Below, one piece after another: positions 44,448 through 53,529 of a stretch of 64,000 nucleotides of DNA. This stretch comes from Streptomyces sp. ISL-96. Its GTDB lineage: Bacteria > Actinomycetota > Actinomycetes > Streptomycetales > Streptomycetaceae. The translations under genes were made by a program, and so were the position numbers. Within the stretch, counting starts at the first letter, position 1, and each line of letters begins with the position of its first letter. The stretch is taken from positions 170,330-234,329 of the forward strand of contig NZ_JAGGPA010000026.1 of the NCBI RefSeq assembly GCF_018614035.1, in the 5' to 3' direction. A model generated the notes under the pieces. The model did no database searches. It saw nothing but the letters and a program-made list of their open reading frames with translations, and was not told the DNA's origin.

Positions 44448-45211
44448 CCGATGACGTGGCCGAGGCTGTGATGGGGCGGTGGCGCGCGGCTGCCCCGGAC
44501 ACCGTTCTGCTCGACGGGTTCCATGCCATCAAGCACGCGCTGCGCTTCGGTGCGGACGTGCGGATGACGGTGACGAGCGACCGGCAGGCCGCGGTGGCGC
44601 TCGCACGGGAGCTGGCAGATGACGTGTCGGACGTGATCGCTCGGTCCGTGGTCGAAATTCCGGCCCACGCCTTGCGTGAGCTGGTCCCCCGGATTCACAC
44701 CACGGGGATTGCCGCACTGGCCGTCCGACGCGATGCCCGGGCGAACGCGGAGACCCTGTCCCGGCTGCCCCGGCCGTCTCCGGTCGTCGTGCTGGACAAC
44801 CCTCGTAATCTCGGCAACGTCGGAGCCGTGGTGCGCCTGGCTGCCGGTTTCGGTGCCACGGGTGTGGTCACGACCGGCGACATGGACCCCTGGCACCCGA
44901 ACGTGGTGCGTGCCGGAGCGGGCCTGCACTACGCCACGGCCGTCGAGCACAGAAGCCTGGACGAGTTGCCGCCCGGTCCGCTGTACGTACTGGACCCGGA
45001 GGGCGAGGACATCAGGTCCGTGAAGGTCCCCGACGACGCGCTCATAGCGTTCGGTTCCGAGCGGCACGGGATCTCACCCGAGCTGCGGAGCAGGGCGACC
45101 GAGCTGGTGTCCCTCCCCATGCGCCCGCAGGTGTCCAGCTACAACCTCGCCACCAGCGTCGCCATGACGCTGTTCCACTGGGGCGGACCGCCCGCCACCA
45201 CCCCTGCCTGA
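44444..45211 (+). CDS. TrmH/SpoU-family RNA methyltransferase
   Basis: The 255-residue SPOUT enzyme transfers methyl groups to RNA. The three knot motifs are present: LDNPRNLGNVGAVVRLAAGFG, FGSERHGISPEL and LPMRPQVSSYNLATSVAM. The ATG overlaps the HTTM stop. The exact RNA target (tRNA or 23S) cannot be read. Confidence 0.92.
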   Translation: MTDDVAEAVMGRWRAAAPDTVLLDGFHAIKHALRFGADVRMTVTSDRQAAVALARELADDVSDVIARSVVEIPAHALRELVPRIHTTGIAALAVRRDARANAETLSRLPRPSPVVVLDNPRNLGNVGAVVRLAAGFGATGVVTTGDMDPWHPNVVRAGAGLHYATAVEHRSLDELPPGPLYVLDPEGEDIRSVKVPDDALIAFGSERHGISPELRSRATELVSLPMRPQVSSYNLATSVAMTLFHWGGPPATTPA

Positions 45212-45246
45212 CGGCCTGAAGGTGGGGCGGGCGAGCAGCTGACCGG

Positions 45247-46938
45247 CTACGCCTGCCTGCGGACCTCCACCACGCGGAAGCGGTTGGCGACGAACGCCGC
45301 GTCGCACAGGGCGGCGTTGGCCGCCGGGTTGCCGCCCGAGCCGTGGAAGTCGGAGAACGCCGCGGTCTGGTTGACGTACACCCCGCCCGTCAGGTTCAGC
45401 GAAAGCTGCGCGGACTCCTCCAGGCAGACTTCCTCGATGGCGGCCTCCGTGATCTGCGAGGTCGTGTACGCGCCCACCGTCATGGCGCCCTTCTCGCGGA
45501 TCGTACGGCGCAGCAGCTCCAGGCCGTCCTCCGTGGAGTCGACGGCGACGGCGAAGGAGACCGGGCCGAAGCACTCGGACATGTACGCCGCTTCCGCGTC
45601 CGGCTTGGCGCCGTCGAGCTTGACCATGACCGGCGTACGAACCACCGCTCCAGGGAAGTCCGGGTTCGTGATCTCCCGTGACGGGAGCGCCACTTCGCCC
45701 ATTCCCGCGGCCGCTTCGAGGCGGGCCTTCACGTCGGGATTGACCAGTGCGCCCAGCAGCGCGTTCGCGCGGGCGTCGTCGCCGAGCAGTGCGGCGACCG
45801 AGGCCGCGAGGTCGGAGACGACCTCGTCGTAGGACTTGGCACCGGCGTCCGTCATGATCCCGTCCCTGGGGATCAGGAGGTTCTGCGGGGTGGTGCACAT
45901 CTGGCCGCTGTAGAGGGACAGCGAGAACGCCAGGTTGGACAGCATTCCCTTGTAGTCGTCGGTGGAGTCGATCACCACCGTGTTGACGCCGGCCTTCTCG
46001 GTGTAGACCTGCGCCTGGCGGGCGTTGGTCTCCAGCCAGTCGCCGAAGGTGGTGGAACCGGTGTAGTCGATGATCCGGATCTCCGGACGCACCGCCAGGG
46101 TCTTGGCGATGCCCTCGCCGGGACGCTCGGCCGCCAGTGCCACCAGGTTCGGGTCGAAGCCGGCCTCGGTGAGGACTTCGCGGGCGACCCGGACCGTGAG
46201 GGCGAGCGGCAGGACCGCGCGGGGGTGCGGCTTGACGAGGACGGGGTTGCCGGTGGCGAGGGAGGCGAAGAGGCCCGGGTAGCCGTTCCAGGTCGGGAAG
46301 GTGTTGCAGCCGATGAGCAGCGCGATGCCGCGCGGGACGGCGGTGAAGGACTTGCTCAGGTTGAGCGGGTCGCGCTTGCCCTGCGGCTTGGACCAGTCGG
46401 CCGCCTCGGGGGTACGGACCTGCTCGCCGTACGCGTACGCCACGGCCTCCAGGCCGCGGTCCTGGGCGTGCGGGCCGCCAGCCTGGAACGCCATCATGAA
46501 GGCCTGGCCGCTGGTGTGCATGACAGCGTGCGCGAATTCGTGCGTACGGGCGCTGATGCGCGACAGGATTTCGAGGCAGACCAGGGCGCGGGTCTCCGGT
46601 CCGGCGTCCCGCCAGGCGCCCATGCCCGCCCGCATCGCCGGCAGGAGGACGTCGAGGTCGGCGTGCGGGTATTCGACGCCCAGTTCCGGCCCGTACGGCG
46701 ACACCTCGGCGCCCGTCCAGCCGTCGGTGCCGGGCTGGTCGAGTTCGAAGCGGGTGCCGTGCAGGGCCTGGAAGGCCGCGAGGCCTTCGGCGGCGCTCAG
46801 GCTGCCGTTCTCGCCGTACGCCTTGGGGTGCTCGGGGTGCGGGGACCAGTACGCCCGCGTGCGGATCACCTCGAGCGCCTGGGCCAGTGTGGCCTGGTGC
46901 TTCTGGGACAGCTGGGAAGTGGTGAGTTCGGCGGCCAC
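45247..46938 (-). CDS. paaN: Phenylacetate degradation aldehyde dehydrogenase PaaN
   Basis: The 563-residue enzyme has the aldehyde-dehydrogenase fold: LIGCNTFPTWNGYPGLFASLATGNPVLVKPHP, IDYTGSTTFGDWLE, and the catalytic Cys near SLYSGQMCTTPQNL. The MaoC hydratase domain of the bifunctional ring-opening PaaZ is missing, as expected for the PaaN subfamily. GTG 46938 (VAAELTTSQL) is the likely start. It is divergent from paaH with an operator between them. Confidence 0.93.
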   Translation of the reverse strand: MAAELTTSQLSQKHQATLAQALEVIRTRAYWSPHPEHPKAYGENGSLSAAEGLAAFQALHGTRFELDQPGTDGWTGAEVSPYGPELGVEYPHADLDVLLPAMRAGMGAWRDAGPETRALVCLEILSRISARTHEFAHAVMHTSGQAFMMAFQAGGPHAQDRGLEAVAYAYGEQVRTPEAADWSKPQGKRDPLNLSKSFTAVPRGIALLIGCNTFPTWNGYPGLFASLATGNPVLVKPHPRAVLPLALTVRVAREVLTEAGFDPNLVALAAERPGEGIAKTLAVRPEIRIIDYTGSTTFGDWLETNARQAQVYTEKAGVNTVVIDSTDDYKGMLSNLAFSLSLYSGQMCTTPQNLLIPRDGIMTDAGAKSYDEVVSDLAASVAALLGDDARANALLGALVNPDVKARLEAAAGMGEVALPSREITNPDFPGAVVRTPVMVKLDGAKPDAEAAYMSECFGPVSFAVAVDSTEDGLELLRRTIREKGAMTVGAYTTSQITEAAIEEVCLEESAQLSLNLTGGVYVNQTAAFSDFHGSGGNPAANAALCDAAFVANRFRVVEVRRQA

Positions 46939-46992
46939 GGCGGACCAACTCCTCGTCGAGCTGGGCAGGGACAGGCGGACACGGATACAGTA

Positions 46993-47006
46993 ACCGAACG
47001 ATCGGT
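46993..47006. promoter_or_regulatory. PaaR-like operator 2 (between paaN and paaH)
   Basis: ACCGAACGATCGGT in the divergent promoter, 55 nt from either gene start. It is identical in form to operators 1 and 3. A DnaA-box 9-mer lies at 47032-47040. Confidence 0.78.
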
Positions 47007-47061
47007 CGGGACAAGAGGGCCCGGTAAAACCTGTGGATAACTCATACGGGAGGATCGGGTC

Positions 47062-48573
47062 ATGACAGCTATCGATCGAGCCCGCAGCGTCGCCGTCGTA
47101 GGCACCGGCACCATGGGTCAGGGCATCGCCCAGGTCGCTCTCCTCGCAGGCCACCCGGTGCGTCTTTACGACGCCGCGCCGGGGCGCGCCCAGGAGGCCG
47201 CGGAGGCCGTCGGCGCGCGCCTGGACCGGCTCGTCGAGAAGGGCCGGCTCGAACGCGCGGAAGCGGACAGTGCCCGCGCCCGGCTGCACGCGGCGAGCGA
47301 TCTTTCGGAGCTGGCCGACGCCTCACTCGTCGTCGAGGCGATTGTCGAAAAGCTTTCGGTCAAGCAGGAGCTGTTCACCGCCCTCGAAGCGATCGTTTCC
47401 GACGACTGCCTGCTGGCCACCAACACCTCCTCCCTCTCCGTCACGGCCATCGCGGGTCCCCTGAAGAACCCCGGCCGCTTTGTCGGGCTGCACTTCTTCA
47501 ACCCTGCGCCCCTGCTGCCCCTGGTCGAGGTCGTCAGCGGCTTCGCGACCGACGAAATGAGCGCCACGCGCGCGTGGGCGACGGCGGCCGCCTGGGGCAA
47601 GACCCCGGTGCGCTGCGCGGACACCCCCGGTTTCATCGTGAACCGCATCGCCCGCCCCTTCTACGCCGAGGCTTTCGCGGTGTACGAGGAGCGGGGCGCC
47701 GACCCGGCCACCATCGACGCCGTACTGCGCGAGTCGGGCGGCTTCAGGATGGGCCCCTTCGAGCTGACCGACCTGATCGGACAGGACGTCAACGAAGCGG
47801 TCAGCCGGTCCGTCTGGGAGTCGTTCTTCCAGAGCCCCAAGTTCGTTCCCTCGCTCGCCCAGCGCCGTCTCGTCGAGTCGGGCCGGCTCGGCCGCAAGTC
47901 GGGCCACGGCTGGTTCCCGTACGGAGGCGAGGGGGCGGCGAAGCCCGCTCCCCGGACGGCGGGTCCCGAGGCCGCCCCCGAAGCCGTCACCGTCGTCGGG
48001 GACCTCGGGCACGCCGGCGTACTCGTCGCGATGATGGAGGAGGCGGGCATCGCCGTCGAGCGGGTGGGGGCGGGCGGCCCGTACATCGAGCTGCCGGGCG
48101 AAGGGCAGCTCGTACCGGCCGACGGACGGACCTCCGTGGAGTACGCGGACGTCGTCTATTTCGACCTCGCCCTCGACTACCGGGGCGCGACCCGTATCGC
48201 GCTCTCCGCCTCCGAGGACACGTCCGCGCGGGCGCTCGCCGAAGCCACCGGGCTCTTCCAGAAGCTCGGCAAGGACGTCAGCGTCATCGGTGACGTCCCC
48301 GGCATGATCGTCGCCCGTACGGTCGCCATGCTCATCGACCTGGCCGCCGACGCGGTCGCGCGGGGCGTCGCCTCGCCCGAGGACATCGACACGGCGATGC
48401 GGCTCGGTGTGAACTACCCCCTGGGGCCGGTCGAATGGAGCCGCGCGCTCGGCCAGGACTGGGCGTACGACCTGCTGCAGAACCTGCACGAGTGCTGCCC
48501 GACCGGGCGCTACGCACCGTCTCTGGCGCTTTACCGGCAGGCGTTCGCCGCCAAGGAAGAGGGCGCCTCATGA
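47062..48573 (+). CDS. paaH: 3-hydroxyacyl-CoA dehydrogenase PaaH
   Basis: The 503-residue enzyme oxidises 3-hydroxyadipyl-CoA in the late phenylacetate pathway. The NAD site is VAVVGTGTMGQGIAQVALLAGH, the catalytic His is in GLHFFNPAPLLPLVEVV, and two C-terminal domains (CADTPGFIVNRIARP and DVPGMIVARTVAMLIDLAADAV) make the tandem form seen in PaaH/PaaC-type enzymes. The TetR gene overlaps its stop (ATGA). Confidence 0.94.
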   Translation: MTAIDRARSVAVVGTGTMGQGIAQVALLAGHPVRLYDAAPGRAQEAAEAVGARLDRLVEKGRLERAEADSARARLHAASDLSELADASLVVEAIVEKLSVKQELFTALEAIVSDDCLLATNTSSLSVTAIAGPLKNPGRFVGLHFFNPAPLLPLVEVVSGFATDEMSATRAWATAAAWGKTPVRCADTPGFIVNRIARPFYAEAFAVYEERGADPATIDAVLRESGGFRMGPFELTDLIGQDVNEAVSRSVWESFFQSPKFVPSLAQRRLVESGRLGRKSGHGWFPYGGEGAAKPAPRTAGPEAAPEAVTVVGDLGHAGVLVAMMEEAGIAVERVGAGGPYIELPGEGQLVPADGRTSVEYADVVYFDLALDYRGATRIALSASEDTSARALAEATGLFQKLGKDVSVIGDVPGMIVARTVAMLIDLAADAVARGVASPEDIDTAMRLGVNYPLGPVEWSRALGQDWAYDLLQNLHECCPTGRYAPSLALYRQAFAAKEEGAS

Positions 48574-49172
48574 CCGCGGCCAAGCGCGACACGTACACCC
48601 CCGAGACGCTCCTGACGGTGGCTGTCCGGGTCTTCAACGAGCGTGGCTACGACGGCACGTCCATGGAGCACCTTTCCAAGGCCGCCGGCATTTCGAAGTC
48701 CTCGATCTACCACCACGTGGCGGGCAAGGAGGAGCTGCTGCGCCGCGCGGTCAGCCGGGCCCTCGACGGTCTCTTCGGGATCCTCGACGAGCCGGGCGCG
48801 GTGCGCGGGCGGGCGATCGAGCGGGTGGAGTACGTCACCCGGCGCACCGTGGAGGTGCTGATGGCCGAGCTGCCGTACGTCACGCTGCTCCTTCGCGTAC
48901 GCGGCAATACGAAGGCCGAGCGCTGGGCGCTGGAGCGGCGCCGCGAGTTCGACCAGCGGGTGGCCGATCTGATGAAGGCGGCGGCCGCCGACGGTGATCT
49001 GCGCACCGATGTGGACATACGCATGGCGACGCGACTGCTCTTCGGAATGGTCAACTCGCTGGTGGAGTGGTACCGGCCGCAGGCGGCCGAGGGCCATGGC
49101 GGCGTGGACGGGGAGCAGCTCGCCGAGACCGTGGTGCGGCTGGCGTTCGACGGGCTGCGGACCAGCCGCTGA
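48570..49172 (+). CDS. paaR: TetR-family repressor, PaaR-like
   Basis: The 200-residue protein has a TetR HTH near the N-terminus (ALKVF-like TVAVRVFNERGYDGTSMEHLSKAAGISKSSIYHHVAGKEELL) and a ligand domain. Co-transcription with paaH and the three ACCGA-N4-TCGGT palindromes upstream of the paa and bkd genes support a PaaR role, repressing until phenylacetyl-CoA binds. The symbol is by context. Confidence 0.85.
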   Translation: MTAAKRDTYTPETLLTVAVRVFNERGYDGTSMEHLSKAAGISKSSIYHHVAGKEELLRRAVSRALDGLFGILDEPGAVRGRAIERVEYVTRRTVEVLMAELPYVTLLLRVRGNTKAERWALERRREFDQRVADLMKAAAADGDLRTDVDIRMATRLLFGMVNSLVEWYRPQAAEGHGGVDGEQLAETVVRLAFDGLRTSR

Positions 49173-49178
49173 GGCTGC

Positions 49179-49727
49179 TCACAGCTCCTGGGGTGACTGG
49201 GGTGACTGGGGCGGCTGCGGTGACTGGGGCGCCTGTGGGGAGCCCGCCGAGTCGAGATCTGTCTCCTCGAAGACCAGCAGGGTGCGCGTGCTGAGCACTT
49301 CCGGCATCGACTGGATCTTCGTCAGTACGAGCTCGCGCAGCGCCCTGTTGTCGGCCGTGTGCACGAGCAGCAGTACGTCGAAATCCCCGCTGACCAGCGC
49401 GATGTGCGCGGCGCCGGGCAGTTCCTGAAGCCGTTCGCGGACCGTGCGCCAGGAGTTCTGCACGATCTTGAGCGTGATGTACGCCGATGCTCCCTGCCCC
49501 GCGCGCTCGTGGTCCACGCGTGCGCTGAAGCCGCGGATGACTCCGTCGTCGATGAGGCGGTTGATGCGCGCGTAGGCGTTGGCGCGCGAGACATGCACAC
49601 GCTCGGCCACGGACCGTATCGACGCGCGGCCGTCCGTTTGGAGCATCCGGAGGATGTCCCGGTCGATGGCGTCCAGCGGGCGTGCGGGCGGGCCTCCTCC
49701 CGCGTCGGCCATTTGTTCAGCTGCCAT
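49179..49727 (-). CDS. bkdR: Lrp/AsnC-family regulator (BkdR-like)
   Basis: The 182-residue regulator has the AsnC HTH (LDAIDRDILRMLQTDGRASIRSVAERVHVSRANAYARINRLIDDGVI) and a RAM ligand domain (AYITLKIVQNSWRTVRERLQELPG). The C-terminus is a low-complexity SPQAPQSPQPPQSPQ run. It is divergent from the bkd operon, matching the BkdR arrangement. Branched-chain amino acids are likely effectors. The stop is 6 nt from the paaR stop. Confidence 0.88.
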   Translation of the reverse strand: MAAEQMADAGGGPPARPLDAIDRDILRMLQTDGRASIRSVAERVHVSRANAYARINRLIDDGVIRGFSARVDHERAGQGASAYITLKIVQNSWRTVRERLQELPGAAHIALVSGDFDVLLLVHTADNRALRELVLTKIQSMPEVLSTRTLLVFEETDLDSAGSPQAPQSPQPPQSPQSPQEL

Positions 49728-49828
49728 GTCCCCCCGCCTCTCTCTCATGGACGACCTGCCTCTATCCCAGGCTGTGCAGAACCGTTTGTCCACAGGCTGG
49801 AGGTGCCTGTAGCCAAATTGCGTCCACG

Positions 49829-49842
49829 ACCGAACAATCGGT
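49829..49842. promoter_or_regulatory. PaaR-like operator 3 (upstream of bkd operon)
   Basis: ACCGAACAATCGGT, one base from operator 2, 59 nt upstream of the E1 alpha start. A DnaA-box 9-mer (TTGTCCACA, 49786-49794) lies nearby. Confidence 0.72.
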
Positions 49843-49900
49843 AGGTGAGGCACACCACATTGCTGTGCCTTCTCACCGCTCCCACGAGGAGGTGCACGCG

Positions 49901-51058
49901 ATGAAGAAAAGCACCCTGACCGCTCAGCCGGTCCAGGACCTGCCCGGTGCCGCCGCCTACCGGCCCACCCCTCCCCCGGCCTGGAGGCCCCGCACGGACC
50001 CCGCACCGCTGCTGCCCGACAGCGAGCCGTACCGCGTGCTCGGCACCGAAGCCGCGGAACGGCTCGACGCCGGGCTGATGCGGCGGCTGTACGCGGAGCT
50101 GGTACGCGGCCGCAGGTACAACGCGCAGGCGACCGCCCTCACCAAGCAGGGCCGCCTCGCCGTCTACCCCTCCAGCACCGGGCAGGAGGCCTGCGAGGTC
50201 GCGGCCGCGCTCGTCCTGGAGGACCGGGACTGGCTGTTCCCGAGCTACCGGGACACGCTGGCCGCCGTGGCGCGCGGGCTGGACCCCGTACAGGCGCTGA
50301 CGCTGCTGCGGGGCGACTGGCACACCGGTTACGACCCGCGTGAGCACCGCATCGCGCCGCTGTGCACCCCTCTCGCGACCCAGCTGCCGCACGCGGTGGG
50401 CCTTGCGCACGCCGCGCGCCTCAAGGGCGACGACGTGGTCGCGCTCGCCATGGTCGGCGACGGCGGCACCAGCGAGGGTGACTTCCACGAGGCGCTGAAC
50501 TTCGCCGCCGTCTGGCAGGCACCGGTCGTCTTCCTCGTGCAGAACAACGGCTTCGCCATCTCCGTGCCCCTCGCCAAGCAGACCGCGGCGCCGTCCCTGG
50601 CCCACAAGGCCGTCGGGTACGGAATGCCGGGCCGGCTCGTCGACGGCAATGACGCCGCCGCCGTGCACGAGGTGCTGGCCGAGGCGGTGGAGCGGGCCCG
50701 GCGGGGTGGCGGTCCGACGCTGGTCGAGGCGGTCACGTACCGCATCGAGGCCCACACGAACGCCGACGACGCGACCCGTTACCGGGGCGAGGCGGAGGTC
50801 GAGGCGTGGCGCGCCCATGACCCGGTCCAGTTGCTTGAGCGGGAGCTCACGGAGCGCGGAATGCTTGACGCGGACGCCATACAGCGGGCCCGAGAAGCGG
50901 CGGAGACGATGGCGGCGGAACTGCGGGAGCGGATGAACGCGGACCCGGTGCTCGACCCCATGGACCTCTTCGCGCACGTCTACGCCGAGAAGACCGCGCA
51001 ACTGCGGGAGCAGGAAGCCCTGTTGCGGGCCGAGCTCGATGCGGAGGACGAGCGATGA
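49901..51058 (+). CDS. bkdA: Branched-chain 2-oxoacid dehydrogenase E1 alpha subunit
   Basis: The 385-residue thiamine-diphosphate enzyme decarboxylates branched 2-oxoacids from Val, Leu and Ile, supplying starter units for branched fatty acids and polyketides. The TPP motif reads GDGGTSEGDFHEALNFAAVW...FLVQNN; YPSSTGQEACEVAAAL and FPSYRDTLAAVARG are E1 alpha signatures. ATG 49901 has GAGGAGGTG upstream. Its stop overlaps the E1 beta start (ATGA). Confidence 0.93.
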   Translation: MKKSTLTAQPVQDLPGAAAYRPTPPPAWRPRTDPAPLLPDSEPYRVLGTEAAERLDAGLMRRLYAELVRGRRYNAQATALTKQGRLAVYPSSTGQEACEVAAALVLEDRDWLFPSYRDTLAAVARGLDPVQALTLLRGDWHTGYDPREHRIAPLCTPLATQLPHAVGLAHAARLKGDDVVALAMVGDGGTSEGDFHEALNFAAVWQAPVVFLVQNNGFAISVPLAKQTAAPSLAHKAVGYGMPGRLVDGNDAAAVHEVLAEAVERARRGGGPTLVEAVTYRIEAHTNADDATRYRGEAEVEAWRAHDPVQLLERELTERGMLDADAIQRAREAAETMAAELRERMNADPVLDPMDLFAHVYAEKTAQLREQEALLRAELDAEDER

Positions 51059-52083
51059 CGGCGGCAGCGGCGAGCGCCGTCGACGCGAAGCCCGCCAAGC
51101 CCGCGACGATGGCGCAGGCCCTCGGGCGTGCGCTGCGCGACGCGATGGCCGAGGACCCGAGTGTCCATGTGATGGGCGAGGACGTCGGCGCGCTCGGCGG
51201 GGTTTTCCGGGTCACCGACGGGCTCGTGAAGGAGTTCGGCGAGGACCGGGTCACGGACACGCCGCTCGCTGAGGCGGGGATCCTGGGAACGGCCGTGGGC
51301 ATGGCGATGTACGGGCTGCGGCCCGTCGTCGAGATGCAGTTCGACGCGTTCGCGTATCCGGCGTTCGAGCAGCTCATCAGCCATGTGGCGCGGATGCGCA
51401 ACCGCACGCGCGGGGCGATGCCGATGCCGATGGTGATCCGGGTGCCGTACGGCGGCGGGATCGGCGGGGTCGAGCACCACAGCGATTCGTCCGAGGCGTA
51501 CTACATGGCGACTCCGGGGCTCCATGTCGTCACGCCGGCGACGGTCGAGGACGCGTACGGGCTGATGCGGGCGGCGATCGCGTCGGACGATCCCGTGGTC
51601 TTCCTGGAGCCGAAGCGGCTCTACTGGTCGAAGGCGGCGTGGTCGCCGGACGCGCCCACCGCCGTCGAGCCCATCGGGCGTGCGGTCGTACGCCGCTCGG
51701 GGCGCAGCGCGACGCTGATCACGTACGGGCCGTCCCTGCCGGTGTGCATGGAGGCCGCGGAGGCGGCAGAGGCGGAGGGCTGGGACTTGGAGGTTGTGGA
51801 CCTGCGCTCGCTCGTGCCGTTCGACGACGAGACGGTGGCGGCTTCGGTACGGCGTACCGGCCGGGCGGTCGTCGTCCACGAGTCCACCGGTTTCGGCGGG
51901 CCCGGCGGGGAGATCGCCGCGCGGGTGACGGAGCGGTGCTTCCATCATCTGGAGGCGCCGGTGCTGCGGGTCGCCGGGTTCGACATTCCGTATCCGCCGC
52001 CGATGCTGGAGCGGCACCATCTGCCGGGAGTGGACCGGGTCCTCGACGCGGTCGCGCGGCTCCAGTGGGAGGCGGGCATCTGA
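51055..52083 (+). CDS. bkdB: Branched-chain 2-oxoacid dehydrogenase E1 beta subunit
   Basis: The 342-residue subunit forms the active site with E1 alpha. It shows HVMGEDVGALGGVFRVTDGL, TPLAEAGILGTAVGMAMYGLRPVVEMQF, and PVVFLEPKRLYW. TGATG overlaps the E2 start. No E3 (dihydrolipoamide dehydrogenase) follows; a shared E3 elsewhere is expected. Confidence 0.94.
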   Translation: MTAAAASAVDAKPAKPATMAQALGRALRDAMAEDPSVHVMGEDVGALGGVFRVTDGLVKEFGEDRVTDTPLAEAGILGTAVGMAMYGLRPVVEMQFDAFAYPAFEQLISHVARMRNRTRGAMPMPMVIRVPYGGGIGGVEHHSDSSEAYYMATPGLHVVTPATVEDAYGLMRAAIASDDPVVFLEPKRLYWSKAAWSPDAPTAVEPIGRAVVRRSGRSATLITYGPSLPVCMEAAEAAEAEGWDLEVVDLRSLVPFDDETVAASVRRTGRAVVVHESTGFGGPGGEIAARVTERCFHHLEAPVLRVAGFDIPYPPPMLERHHLPGVDRVLDAVARLQWEAGI

Positions 52084-53390
52084 TGCCGCAGGTCCTGGAA
52101 TTCAAGCTGCCCGACCTCGGTGAGGGGCTGACCGAGGCGGAGATCGTGCGCTGGCTGGTGGAGGTGGGCGATGTGGTCGCCGTCGACCAGCCGGTCGTCG
52201 AGGTCGAGACGGCCAAGGCGATGGTGGAGGTGCCGTGCCCGTACGGGGGTGTGGTGACCGCCCGCTTCGGCGAGGAGGGGACCGAACTGCCGGTCGGCTC
52301 GCCGCTGCTGACGGTGGCGGTCGGGGCGGCGGCTGCGGCGCCTCAGGCCGCTCCTGCTGACGCGGAGTCGTCGGGGAACGTGCTGGTGGGGTACGGCACG
52401 GGGGCGGCGGTGGCGCGGCGGCGGCGTATCCGGCCGGGCGCGGCTGCCCCGGCTGCTGGGTCTGCTGGGTCGGCCGGTTCTGTGGCGGTGGCTGCCGCAG
52501 CTGCTCCGGCGGTGGTTGAGAGTGACGGGCCCGTGCCGGTCATTTCGCCGCTGGTGCGGCGGCTGGCGCGCGAGAACGGGCTGGATCTGCGGGCGTTGAA
52601 GGGCTCTGGGCCCGACGGTCTGATCCTGCGGTCCGACGTGGAGGGCGCGATTCGCGGGGCGGCGGTGCCGGCGCCGGTGCCCGCGGCCGCTTCCGCCGCT
52701 GTGGGCGAACGCGTACCGCTGCGCGGGATGCGCGGCGCCGTCGCGGACAAACTGTCGCGCAGCCGGAACGAGATTCCGGACGCCACCTGCTGGGTGGACG
52801 CGGACGCGACCGAGCTCATGGCGGCTCGTACGTCGATGAACCAGGCGGGCGGGCCACCGGTATCGGTCATCGCGCTCTTCGCCCGGATCTGTACGGCCGC
52901 TCTTGCCCGTTTCCCGGAGCTCAACTCCACCGTGGACATGGCCTCCCGCGAGATCGTGCGGCTGCCCGGTGTGCACCTCGGGTTCGCGGCGCAGACGGAG
53001 CGGGGGCTGGTCGTTCCCGTCGTACGGGACGCGCATGGCCGCAACGTGGAGGAGCTGAGTGCGGAGTTCGCCCGGCTGACGGAGTCGGCCAGGAAGGGGT
53101 CGCTGACTCCGGCGGAGCTGACCGGTGGCACGTTCACGCTGAACAACTACGGGGTGTTCGGGGTCGACGGGTCCACGCCGATCATCAATCACCCGGAGGC
53201 GGCGATGCTCGGGGTCGGCCGGATCGTGCCGAAGCCCTGGGTGCACGAGGGGGAGCTGGCGGTGCGCAAGGTGGTGCAGTTGTCGCTGACGTTCGACCAC
53301 CGGGTCTGTGACGGGGGGACCGCGGGCGGATTCCTGCGGTACGTGGCGGACTGTGTGGAGCGGCCGGCGGTGCTGCTGCGGACGCTTTAG
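52083..53390 (+). CDS. bkdC: Dihydrolipoamide acyltransferase E2 of the branched-chain complex
   Basis: The 435-residue core enzyme has one N-terminal lipoyl domain with the modified Lys in VETAKAMVEV, an Ala/Gly linker, an E1/E3-binding domain (SPLVRRLARENGLDLRALKGSGPDGLILRSDVE) and the catalytic domain ending FDHRVCDGGTAGGFLRYV (active His and DG). It is the last gene of the three-gene operon. Confidence 0.95.
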   Translation: MPQVLEFKLPDLGEGLTEAEIVRWLVEVGDVVAVDQPVVEVETAKAMVEVPCPYGGVVTARFGEEGTELPVGSPLLTVAVGAAAAAPQAAPADAESSGNVLVGYGTGAAVARRRRIRPGAAAPAAGSAGSAGSVAVAAAAAPAVVESDGPVPVISPLVRRLARENGLDLRALKGSGPDGLILRSDVEGAIRGAAVPAPVPAAASAAVGERVPLRGMRGAVADKLSRSRNEIPDATCWVDADATELMAARTSMNQAGGPPVSVIALFARICTAALARFPELNSTVDMASREIVRLPGVHLGFAAQTERGLVVPVVRDAHGRNVEELSAEFARLTESARKGSLTPAELTGGTFTLNNYGVFGVDGSTPIINHPEAAMLGVGRIVPKPWVHEGELAVRKVVQLSLTFDHRVCDGGTAGGFLRYVADCVERPAVLLRTL

Positions 53391-53462
53391 GGCCGCTGCG
53401 CGGGGCTTCCCTGACCCGCCGCCCCCAGGCCCCCGGGGACAACCCTTCGGGCGTGTCCGTAA

Positions 53463-53496
53463 TCGCCGGAGGGCTCCTATGGAGACCCTCCGGCGA
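53463..53496 (+). terminator. Terminator of the bkd operon
   Basis: TCGCCGGAGGG pairs with CCCTCCGGCGA, and the stem continues as CTCC/GGAG around TAT. Confidence 0.75.
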
Positions 53497-53529
53497 TGAA
53501 ACAGGAAAGCCGCCCCGCATACTCGTGGC

